Assembly (NCBI RefSeq): GCF_000469155.1
Contig: NZ_AWXE01000001.1
Coordinates: 558,001 to 622,000, forward strand
DNA from: Candidatus Micropelagos thuwalensis
GTDB lineage: Bacteria; Pseudomonadota; Alphaproteobacteria; RS24
Reading direction: 5' to 3'
DNA length: 64,000 nt
This document shows positions 57,060 to 64,000 of this stretch, in pieces (the stretch's first letter is position 1; every line of letters begins with the position of its first letter). The notes under the pieces were generated by a model that worked only from the letters and a program-made list of their open reading frames with translations, was not told the DNA's origin and ran no database searches. A program made the translations under genes and the position numbers.

Positions 57060-58388
57060 ATGAAAACACCCTCTAACATTAATGGCACGTCCAAAGATTT
57101 GATATCAGCAATCAATGGTGACAGGCCTCTCAAAATTTTACTTCCCAGTTATAGAAGCAAACCCCACACTGGAGGTCAGGGTATTTATATGCGCCTCATC
57201 TCAAAAGCCATTGTAGATTTGGGACATGAGGTTGACGTCATTTCTGGCCCACCCTATCCATATCTAGATCAACGTGTCGGCTTGATTGAATTGCCTTCGC
57301 TTGACATGTATGCCCGCGACAACCCTCTCACCTGTCTCAATAAAGATATTATGAGCAACCGTATCGATTTATTCGAATGGTGGTCACATAATTGGGGCGG
57401 CTTTCCAGAGCCTTATACATTCGGCGAACGGTTAAAAAATTATATGAAAACACGGATTTCAGATTACGACATCATGCATGACAATCAGACACTTTGTTAT
57501 GGCATGCTCGAAGTTCGCAATATGGGTTTGCCTGTTGTTGGCACAATTCATCATCCAATTACCAAAGATCGTCATATCGAAATTACACATGCAAAATCAC
57601 TTTTTCTTAAACTGTTGAAATGGCGTTGGTATAGTTTTCTCAATATGCAAATCCGGGTGGCGCGGCAGCTTGACCCGCTTATAGTTGTCTCTGACAGCAC
57701 CAAGCGTGATGTTCATAAAGATTTCGGCGTACCAATGGAGCGCATGCAACGCATACATCATGGTATTAATCATGAGGCATTCAGTCCGATGCCTGAAATT
57801 AAACGTAAGCCCAATCGCTTAATGGCAACCGCCAGCGCGGATGTCCCGCTTAAAGGGCTGATTTACCTCATCCGAGCCTATGCGGAGCTTTTAAAAGAGT
57901 TTCCTGATCTGGAGTTGGTTGTGGTGGGCAGCCTTCGGGAGGGGCCCACAATGCAAGAACTTGAAAAACGCGGCATTCATGACCGTGTTCAATTCATCTC
58001 TGGCCTTGATGAGGAAGACATAAGAAAGCTCTATGCCGAGGCAACCATTGCTGTCTCTCCGTCTGTTTATGAGGGCTTCGGCTTTCCTGCGGGCGAAGCT
58101 TTATCATGCGGTGTTCCGCTGGTCTCAACAGATGGTGGGTCGCTGCCGGAAGTCGTCGGCGATGCAGGGATTATAGTACCACATTCAAATCCGCCTGCAC
58201 TTGCCCAAGCAATTGCAGATTTGCTGAATAATCCAGATAAGCGAGACGCGCTTTCAGTCAAAGGGCGTAAACATATTTTAGAAAATTTTACTTGGTCGCG
58301 TTGCGCACAAGAGGTCGTCGATATGTATCGGGCCACTATCGCCAAAAATGCCAATATACAGTTAACCAATGCAGACAATTCAACTTGA
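57060..58388 (+). CDS. Family-4-like glycosyltransferase
   Basis: 442 residues, GT-B fold: ILLPSYRSKPHTGGQGIYMRLISKAI (N-terminal Gly-rich), VVGTIHHPITKDRH, and the C-terminal donor-binding E-x7-E (SVYEGFGFPAGEALSCGVPLVSTDGGSLPEVVGDAG). A sugar-transfer role in a glycolipid or polysaccharide is inferred. The ATG at 57060 is used over an in-frame TTG upstream. Its last 20 bp overlap the methyltransferase start, and a six-hairpin-type gene follows, so the three are likely coupled. Confidence 0.88.
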   Translation: MKTPSNINGTSKDLISAINGDRPLKILLPSYRSKPHTGGQGIYMRLISKAIVDLGHEVDVISGPPYPYLDQRVGLIELPSLDMYARDNPLTCLNKDIMSNRIDLFEWWSHNWGGFPEPYTFGERLKNYMKTRISDYDIMHDNQTLCYGMLEVRNMGLPVVGTIHHPITKDRHIEITHAKSLFLKLLKWRWYSFLNMQIRVARQLDPLIVVSDSTKRDVHKDFGVPMERMQRIHHGINHEAFSPMPEIKRKPNRLMATASADVPLKGLIYLIRAYAELLKEFPDLELVVVGSLREGPTMQELEKRGIHDRVQFISGLDEEDIRKLYAEATIAVSPSVYEGFGFPAGEALSCGVPLVSTDGGSLPEVVGDAGIIVPHSNPPALAQAIADLLNNPDKRDALSVKGRKHILENFTWSRCAQEVVDMYRATIAKNANIQLTNADNST

Positions 58389-59079
58389 AAAACTTAACGT
58401 TAAAGAAGGTCATAAAGTACTAGACCTTGGTTGTGGACACGGACGGCATTGTCACGCCGTTTATTATCACAATGACTGCCAGATAATCGGGGTAGATCTT
58501 GGCTTTGAAGATATTCTTATTGCACGAGATGGATTTGCAGCCTATCCAGATTTAGCAGGTCAATCAAAAAGCCGTTTCGGACTAAGTGTAGCTGATGCGC
58601 TTCACCTCCCCTTCGCTGATGACACATTTGACAGAGTTATCTGTTCTGAAGTTCTGGAACATATTCCTGATTATCTTGCCGCAATTGAAGAAATATTGCG
58701 TGTCACCAAACCTGGTGGGCGCATTGGTGTTTCAGTGCCACGCTACTGGCCCGAAAAAATATGCTGGCTTCTATCGGCAGATTATCACAATGAGCCAGGC
58801 GGCCACATCCGCATTTTCCGTGCCAACGAGTTGGAAGATGATTTCACTTCACGCGGATTTAAAAAAATTTGTCATCACTGGGCGCATGGTCTGCATTCCC
58901 CATATTGGTGGTTAAGATGCTTACTCGGCGTGAAAAAAGATAAAGTTTTCGGGGTACGCCATTATCATAAATTGCTGGTTGCAGAAATGATGAACCCAAA
59001 TGGTCTCGTGGCTGCATTCGGCAAACTTCTCGACCCGATTATGGGAAAGTCAGTCGTGTATTATTTCGACAAAAAATAA
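58369..59079 (+). CDS. Class I SAM-dependent methyltransferase (Methyltransf_11 type)
   Basis: 236 residues. SAM motif VLDLGCGHGRHCHAVY, GVDLGFEDILIARDGF, motif post-I ADALHLPFADDTFDRVICSEVLEHIPDYLAAIEEILRVTKPGG, and a Trp-rich C-terminus (HHWAHGLHSPYWWLRCLLG). Resembles O-methyltransferases acting on glycans or lipids. Begins inside the glycosyltransferase 3' end. Confidence 0.87.
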   Translation: MQTIQLEKLNVKEGHKVLDLGCGHGRHCHAVYYHNDCQIIGVDLGFEDILIARDGFAAYPDLAGQSKSRFGLSVADALHLPFADDTFDRVICSEVLEHIPDYLAAIEEILRVTKPGGRIGVSVPRYWPEKICWLLSADYHNEPGGHIRIFRANELEDDFTSRGFKKICHHWAHGLHSPYWWLRCLLGVKKDKVFGVRHYHKLLVAEMMNPNGLVAAFGKLLDPIMGKSVVYYFDKK

Positions 59080-59081
59080 AT

Positions 59082-60149
59082 ATGAATAACATAAAATCTT
59101 TCAGCCCTTATTTTGACGGCACCGTAGAAAAAATCATATCTATACAAATAGAGGATGGTGGCATTCCATGGTTCAAGAATGGCGTACTGGATCCTTGGAA
59201 TCATCTCGAAGCAGTCATGGCGCTCAACCTTTGCGGTAAGAAAGAAAACGTCAAACGCGGTTTTGATTATCTTTTTAACACCCAACTCAATGACGGCGCG
59301 TGGTGGGGACAACTTGGAAGCGCTGTTCCATTGGATGAAGGTCTGATGCACTTTTCATCCGAGGATATGGACTCAGGTAACCGGACAAAAGACACAAACT
59401 TCGCGGCTTATATCGCTACGGCTGTTTGGCATGATTATCTTCTTAATAATAATCTGGATTTTGTTAAAACGGCTTGGCCTCATGTGAAAAAGGCTATTGA
59501 GTTTTCACTCTCACTCCAAACAGAAGATGGTGATATACGCTGGGCAGCAGAGACGGATACCACGCGTGTCGATGACGCATTGGTCACAGGTTGCTGTTCA
59601 ATTTTTAAAAGTCTTAACTCATCTTTAAAACTCGCAGAGTTAGCCATTTTTGATACTGACGCCAACAGGTATATTCATAAGTGGACAGCGGCACGAGATA
59701 AATTGCGTGATGCTCTCATTAACAAGCCATATCGCTTTGATCGAAATTGGCAGCCCAAAGATAATTTCTCAATGGATTGGTACTATCCCGTTTTGACTGG
59801 TGTCCTAGAAGGTGAAGCCGCGCAAAAACGGTTGGACGAAAAATGGGATGTTTTCGTTGTCGACAAGTTCGGTTGCAAATGTGTCAGCGACGAACCCTGG
59901 GTCACGGTTGCCGAAACAGCTGAACTGGTCATGGCGCTAGTAAAAGCTGGGAGAAAAAACCAAGCAAAGGAAATTTTGTCATGGCTAGATAAATATCGCG
60001 ATAAGGATGGCGGCTACTGGATGGGCTACCAGACAGAGCGTAAGATGAACTGGCCTCTAGAAAAACCGCCATGGACTTCCGGTGCTGTTATACTCGCAAC
60101 GGATGCGGTTTTTGATATCACCCCTGCCAGCAAACTATTTAGCCAATAG
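59082..60149 (+). CDS. Alpha-alpha toroid (prenyltransferase/six-hairpin-like) protein
   Basis: 355 residues of repeated helix pairs with toroid-type motifs: SIQIEDGGIPWFKNGVLDPWNHLEAVMALNLCG, NTQLNDGAWW, SLQTEDGDIRWAAETDTTRVDDALVTGCCSIFKSL, KYRDKDGGYWMGYQTERKMNWPLEKPPWTSGAVILATDA. The repeated Q-x-x-D-G-x-W signature resembles prenyltransferase/squalene cyclase repeats, but a sugar-binding or glycosidase-like toroid is equally possible and fits the neighbours better. No signal peptide. Three bases after the methyltransferase; convergent with the second methyltransferase. Confidence 0.65.
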   Translation: MNNIKSFSPYFDGTVEKIISIQIEDGGIPWFKNGVLDPWNHLEAVMALNLCGKKENVKRGFDYLFNTQLNDGAWWGQLGSAVPLDEGLMHFSSEDMDSGNRTKDTNFAAYIATAVWHDYLLNNNLDFVKTAWPHVKKAIEFSLSLQTEDGDIRWAAETDTTRVDDALVTGCCSIFKSLNSSLKLAELAIFDTDANRYIHKWTAARDKLRDALINKPYRFDRNWQPKDNFSMDWYYPVLTGVLEGEAAQKRLDEKWDVFVVDKFGCKCVSDEPWVTVAETAELVMALVKAGRKNQAKEILSWLDKYRDKDGGYWMGYQTERKMNWPLEKPPWTSGAVILATDAVFDITPASKLFSQ

Positions 60150-60151
60150 GC

Positions 60152-60784
60152 CTAAAGACGCCGCAAAAAGCGAAGTGATTTCACCGCTTTCACTTCCTCA
60201 AAAAGGCCTGAGGCTATAGCCAGCAAATAGATTTCATAGGGCGAGCGTCCACCGTCCTCAGGATTTGGGAAGACATCATGTATTGCCAATATTCCGCCAG
60301 TCTTGACCCTTGTCGCCCAAAGGCGATAATCATCAAGCGCCGCCGGCATAGAATGACCGCCATCAATAAATAAAAAACAAATATCGCCGTGCACGATATG
60401 GGATGCCATGCGCGAGGGCGCGATGACTGGAATCACGACATCTTCCAAATCAGCGCCTCGTATCGTGCGGCGAAAAGCAGCTAATGATGACATGCCCCCC
60501 GTTTCGATATCCGCAAGGTCGGGATCAAAATACGCCTCTCCCGGTTGGTTCTCTTCAGAGCCATAATGGTGATCAACTGAAACCATAAGACCGCCTCTCT
60601 GGCGAACTGCATTGCCGATATAGACAGTGGATTTGCCGCAATAACTGCCGATTTCAACTGTTAGAGAGTTTGGAAAATCAGATATAACCTCGAGCGCCAT
60701 ATCGTGCAAAGCGCTTCCTTCATCTGGATCCATAAAACCTTTAATGGTTTCAATATAATCAAGCGTAGCGTCTGAAAGGCTCAT
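60152..60784 (-). CDS. Class I SAM-dependent methyltransferase (Methyltransf_24/CmcI-like)
   Basis: 210 residues. LTVEIGSYCGKSTVYIGNAVRQRGGLMVSVDHHYGSEE, then DICFLFIDGGHSMPAALDDYRLWATRVKTGGILAIHDVFPNPEDGG, the pattern of small O-methyltransferases of the CmcI/TylF group. Overlaps the start of the GPH transporter's stop (60781-60784), coupling the two. Converges with the toroid gene, two bases apart. Confidence 0.85.
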   Translation of the reverse strand: MSLSDATLDYIETIKGFMDPDEGSALHDMALEVISDFPNSLTVEIGSYCGKSTVYIGNAVRQRGGLMVSVDHHYGSEENQPGEAYFDPDLADIETGGMSSLAAFRRTIRGADLEDVVIPVIAPSRMASHIVHGDICFLFIDGGHSMPAALDDYRLWATRVKTGGILAIHDVFPNPEDGGRSPYEIYLLAIASGLFEEVKAVKSLRFLRRL

Positions 60785-62151
60785 AATTGAGTGGCTTCGC
60801 GGTTCGTATCGAGTTCGGTTCGAATGTTATTATAAGTTTCTTCATTGAGTTTAAAAAAGCTGAACATAAACGCCGCCAGTATATAAAACATACAAGGCAA
60901 TAAGGTGAACATAAATTTCATCGTATCAATGACCAAATCTGTTTGTGGCACATTCGGTTCAAATCCGACAAAACTCAAGACCATGCCGAGAATAAATAAA
61001 ACGATTGCTGTGGAACTTTTCCATACAAGACTCCAAACAGCAAAATAAGCCCCCTCTTTACGGTCACCTGTTTGCAGTTCGTCATAATCAATAATGTCGC
61101 TAAAAATAGACGGGCCAATAACATTATTACAGCCATTCGCAGTACCGGCCATTATGCCAGCAATGTAGAGATGCGCTAAATTATTGTAATCGGCAAAAAA
61201 CAAAGACCCGAAAGCAGTCCCGGAAAGCAACATTGAGAAAGTATAAAGATTTTTCTTGCCGAATTTGCGCGCCAGCGGCATCCAGATTGGAACAAGCAAC
61301 AAAGAAGGGAGCATAAAGAATAAAATAAATACCGAAGCAATATTCGCATCATTGAGAATATATGTACAAACATAGATAACGAGCGTGGATGTCAGCGCAA
61401 AACTTACATTATCCATAAAATTCACAATCAGAATGCGCCGAGCATACATGTTTTTAAATACATCTTTGATAACCGGTAATACCGAGGTTGAACGGCGTTC
61501 GGCAAATCCCGGCTTTTCCCGCATTCCATAAGCACAAATCAGGACACTAATAGCTGTCAAAGAACCAATAAATGTTGCTTGTTTACCGGCAAAATCAATG
61601 ACCTTCTCTGCTCCCTCACTGTGCAACATGGTCAGAGAATAAATCCCGCCAAGGCTCATCACATAGCCGGCTAACCATCCGGCATGGCGACAACCAAAAA
61701 CAATATTTCGTTGGTGATAATCTTCAGTTAGCTCAGCCGCGATGGCAAAATGCGGCACATAAAAGAGCGTTGAGGCGGTATAAAAAAGGATAACGGCTGC
61801 ACCGAACCACAAAATCGTAATCAACTCCTCAGAGCCAGAAGCGGGATTAAACAACATATAAAAAGCAAATCCGAGGGGCACAGCAGCTATTACCAGCCAC
61901 GGGCGTCGTCGTCCAAAACGCGTTCGGGTGTTATCAGAGAGATGACCAATAAGCGGATCAGAAATTGCATCCCAAAGACGCGATATTCCGAATATAAAAC
62001 CGACAGTTGCGGGAGCAATCGCCAAAAAATCGGTCGCAAAAATCATAAGGTAAAGATTGATGAGACCATACATATAGCCAAAGCCAATCGTTGGAAGCGT
62101 AAAATATACCAACGAGCTTCCGAAACTTTTGCTCATACCAAATCCATGCAA
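60781..62151 (-). CDS. GPH-family (MelB-like) sodium/sugar symporter
   Basis: 456 residues with about 12 membrane helices. Family motifs: FGYMYGLINLYLMIFATDFLAIAPATVGFIFGISRLWDAISDPLIGHLSDNTRTRFGRRRPWLVIAAVP (GPH N-terminal signature with DxxxDPxxGxxxDxTxxRxGRRRP). Later GIMAGTANGCNNVIGPSIFSDIIDYDELQTGDRKEGAYF. GPH members move sugars or glycosides with Na+ or H+; the substrate may be a precursor or product of the neighbouring glycan genes, an inference from location. Confidence 0.9.
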   Translation of the reverse strand: MHGFGMSKSFGSSLVYFTLPTIGFGYMYGLINLYLMIFATDFLAIAPATVGFIFGISRLWDAISDPLIGHLSDNTRTRFGRRRPWLVIAAVPLGFAFYMLFNPASGSEELITILWFGAAVILFYTASTLFYVPHFAIAAELTEDYHQRNIVFGCRHAGWLAGYVMSLGGIYSLTMLHSEGAEKVIDFAGKQATFIGSLTAISVLICAYGMREKPGFAERRSTSVLPVIKDVFKNMYARRILIVNFMDNVSFALTSTLVIYVCTYILNDANIASVFILFFMLPSLLLVPIWMPLARKFGKKNLYTFSMLLSGTAFGSLFFADYNNLAHLYIAGIMAGTANGCNNVIGPSIFSDIIDYDELQTGDRKEGAYFAVWSLVWKSSTAIVLFILGMVLSFVGFEPNVPQTDLVIDTMKFMFTLLPCMFYILAAFMFSFFKLNEETYNNIRTELDTNREATQL

Positions 62152-62267
62152 AATCCTAGACTGGCCTCATCATTCAATTAATTACCTATATGTGCAAGGT
62201 GAAAATGCTGATAGCTTAGGGCCACTTACCTGTCAGGTTAAAAATTAAAAATAATAAAAACCGAGAC

Positions 62268-62762
62268 ATGCAAGCCAAAAGAATAATGCATGTGATATTT
62301 TCTAGGAAATATCACAATCAAGAGCACATGGCTGCTGTCTTAATAAATCGACAAATCAATAATCATCCCGTTGCGGTATGTGTTAGAAGCGATTGTGACG
62401 CATATCGCATTAGGTCGCTTCTCAATTACCTTGATCCTCGTGTGGAAATTTTCAGAATCCCAGTTAGTTTCAGCTTTGCCTATTTACTCTCCGCTCTGAT
62501 GATATGGCACCCCACACTATTACATTGGCATAATCTAAGGACTCGCAAAACGCTCAGCTTGGTGTTTTGGCGATTACCCCAGATATCTACCCAGCATGCC
62601 TCTCACAACCGCCCGAACAGGCGGATACATAGAAAAACGCTAAAGACACCCAAATCAGAGCCAATTTTTAATCCAACCACAGATAAAAGGAAAAAAGTTC
62701 CAGAAGATGGACGATATGAGTGGTCGACAAGCCTAATTAGACGTATGTTGTTTTTCTTCTAA
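62268..62762 (+). CDS. Short glycosyltransferase-like open frame, possibly truncated
   Basis: 164 residues. N-terminal two thirds (KRIMHVIFSRKYHNQEHMAAVLINRQ, then VCVRSDCDAYRIRSLLNYLD and LLHWHNLRTRKTLSLVFWRL) looks like the first half of a GT-B glycosyltransferase. The remaining third (PNRRIHRKTLKTPKSEP and on) is basic and low in family character, and the donor-binding half is absent. Either a decayed gene or a novel short protein. Upstream of the PCuAC gene by 48 bp. Confidence 0.4.
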   Translation: MQAKRIMHVIFSRKYHNQEHMAAVLINRQINNHPVAVCVRSDCDAYRIRSLLNYLDPRVEIFRIPVSFSFAYLLSALMIWHPTLLHWHNLRTRKTLSLVFWRLPQISTQHASHNRPNRRIHRKTLKTPKSEPIFNPTTDKRKKVPEDGRYEWSTSLIRRMLFFF

Positions 62763-62810
62763 GATATTTAACTAAAAAATTTTTTAATCTACCGAAGAGG
62801 TTTTCGCCCC

Positions 62811-63254
62811 ATGTACAGAATCTTACCGCTTATTTTAGTCTTTTTTCTTTCCTTATCTGGAGCGACAATCGTCTCAAAGGCAAATGCGGATGCCAACTCA
62901 TTTAGCATTGAAGATGCTGTTTTCCGTCCCGGTATCAGTGATCGCCCGGGTGTGGTGTTTTTCAAACTCTCTAACATCTCCGACAAGGATAAGACCTTAA
63001 TATCTGCCCAGAGCACGTCTGCTAAAAAAATAGAAATCCACACGCATGACATGAAAAATGGAGTTATGCGGATGCGCCGACTTGATGCCTTAACCATTGA
63101 TGCCAATACAAGCGTTCACCTAAAACCTCACGGGCTTCATTTAATGGTTTTTGGCTATACCGCCTCCGAAGACGAGATGAGCATTACGCTTCATTTTGAA
63201 ACCGAAGAACAAATCACTTTTACTCCCGAAATTGTCTCTTATGGCGCAAAATAA
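62811..63254 (+). CDS. Periplasmic copper chaperone PCu(A)C
   Basis: 147 residues with a signal peptide (ILPLILVFFLSLSGATIVSKANA). Copper motif: EIHTHDMKNGVMRMRRL with His-Met positions, and HLKPHGLHLMVFGY supplies the second His-x-Met; this fits H(M)x10Mx21HxM. Delivers Cu(I) toward the CuA site of cytochrome oxidase. Directly upstream of a zinc ABC ATPase gene, which is unusual company. Confidence 0.9.
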   Translation: MYRILPLILVFFLSLSGATIVSKANADANSFSIEDAVFRPGISDRPGVVFFKLSNISDKDKTLISAQSTSAKKIEIHTHDMKNGVMRMRRLDALTIDANTSVHLKPHGLHLMVFGYTASEDEMSITLHFETEEQITFTPEIVSYGAK

Positions 63255-63271
63255 ATAGGCCAACATTGCAA

Positions 63272-63994
63272 ATGCTAATTGAGGGTCAAAACATTACGGT
63301 TAAGAAAGAGACAGGACTTATTCTTGACAACGTATCTCTTCAGATTGACGAAAAAGACTTTCTGACAATTGTCGGCCCGAATGGTGCCGGAAAAACTATG
63401 TTGTTGAAGTGTCTTGTTGGTGTGCTTACACCCGGTTCAGGGCGCGTAACCCATAAACCAGGTCTCACCATCGGCTATATGCCACAAAACTTGCTCATAG
63501 ACCCTGTATTGCCTTTGTCAGTCAGACGTTTTTTATCCTTAAATTTGGCGATAGAGGCGGATTTTCTCACAGAAATTATTGACGAGACAAACATCCCACA
63601 TCTTCTGGACAGGCAAATGCATAACTTATCAAGTGGTGAAATCCAGCGGGTTATGCTGGCTCGCGCCCTTGCTAGAGATCCGGATTTATTGATATTGGAC
63701 GAGCCTGCCCAAAATCTGGATATTTCGGGTCAGCTCGAATTCTATAAATTACTCGAAAAAATTTATCACAACCGTCAGAAAGCGATACTTATGGTATCAC
63801 ACGATCTTCATCTGGTGATGGCATCCACAAAAAAAGTGGTTTGCCTTTATCACCATGTTTGCTGTTCGGGTGCACCACAAGCGATTACACGTGATCCGGA
63901 ATTCATTTCAATATTTGGGGATGATTTGTCGAAAATGATGGCTGTTTATCCGCATGAACATGATCATGACCATTTTAATGGAGACAGTCACTGA
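63272..63994 (+). CDS. znuC: Zinc ABC transporter ATP-binding protein ZnuC
   Basis: 240 residues. Walker [17 protein letters not shown], signature NLSSGEIQRVMLARALARDPDLLILDEPAQNLD, H-loop SHDLHLVMAST. The C-terminus is His-rich (PHEHDHDHFNGDSH), typical of ZnuC. The ATG at 63272 is preferred to the TTG two codons upstream. The stop overlaps the next ATG (TGATG). Confidence 0.9.
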   Translation: MLIEGQNITVKKETGLILDNVSLQIDEKDFLTIVGPNGAGKTMLLKCLVGVLTPGSGRVTHKPGLTIGYMPQNLLIDPVLPLSVRRFLSLNLAIEADFLTEIIDETNIPHLLDRQMHNLSSGEIQRVMLARALARDPDLLILDEPAQNLDISGQLEFYKLLEKIYHNRQKAILMVSHDLHLVMASTKKVVCLYHHVCCSGAPQAITRDPEFISIFGDDLSKMMAVYPHEHDHDHFNGDSH

Positions 63995-64000
63995 TGACCC
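63994..64000 (+). CDS. Start of the next gene, probably znuB permease (partial)
   Basis: ATG at 63994 overlaps the znuC stop (TGATG). Only two codons and one base are in the window. Identity as the ZnuB permease is inferred from operon order alone. Confidence 0.45.

Overview
The window reads as a stretch of an alphaproteobacterial chromosome, moderately AT-rich and densely coded, with no rRNA, CRISPR array or intact insertion sequence. The assignment rests on gene content and detail: an ArsR-methyltransferase fusion ahead of metF-metH, a DnaG primase and a DksA that have lost most zinc ligands, a mammalian-type NADP isocitrate dehydrogenase, a UbiK-MidA-PgeF set, a MarR/response regulator/histidine kinase trio of PetP-PetR type, and a recA promoter carrying a GTTC-type LexA box. 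I cannot name genus or species; a marine free-living member is a guess from the overall style.

Layout. 1-3.0 kb: methionine cycle operon (regulator-metF-metH, minus strand). 3.1-4.5 kb: outer-membrane lipid transport (mlaA, mlaC). 4.5-7.3 kb: ettA, a MAPEG protein, an acyltransferase and a CAU tRNA. 7.4-12.2 kb: panD, rpoD, dnaG and a GatB/YqeY protein. 12.2-17.6 kb: a long leader, then carA-carB and greA. 17.6-20.8 kb: Lrp regulator, trxB, a CMD-like protein and an aminotransferase. 21-25.3 kb: a broken small gene, a membrane protein, uvrB, a pteridine-type SDR and folB. 25.3-32 kb: AT-rich spacer, uvrC-pgsA, ilvE, and a MarR-RR-HK cluster. 31.7-38.9 kb: proC, YbjN, UbiK, lgt-midA-pgeF, prs, rpsD, trmJ. 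39-44.8 kb: icd, alaS, recA, dksA. 45-52.4 kb: two MoxR systems (MoxR-CoxE, then MoxR-DUF58-transglutaminase) separated by a gene-poor 1.2 kb island. 52.5-56.9 kb: ferredoxin reductase, chorismate mutase, ferredoxin, dipeptide epimerase, a small protein behind a Fur-type box, and an epoxide-hydrolase-like enzyme. 57-62.8 kb: a glycoconjugate-looking cluster (glycosyltransferase, methyltransferase, alpha-toroid protein, second methyltransferase, GPH transporter, short glycosyltransferase-like ORF). 62.8-64 kb: a PCuAC copper chaperone and znuC, running into a probable znuB.

Most of the window is housekeeping. The parts worth a second look are: the island at 47.09-48.31 kb, with three 7-bp repeats spaced exactly 21 bp apart, a structured GC-richer segment ending in a strong hairpin, and small genes interrupted by single in-frame TAA codons; the Fur-type box and the unknown 65-residue protein at 55.7 kb; the 57-62 kb glycoconjugate cluster; the carA leader; and several promoter-embedded palindromes (ArsR-methyltransferase/mlaA, rpsD, ferredoxin reductase). 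Several starts below differ from the longest open frame; the reason is given in each entry. All functional names come from reading the protein sequences, with no database search.
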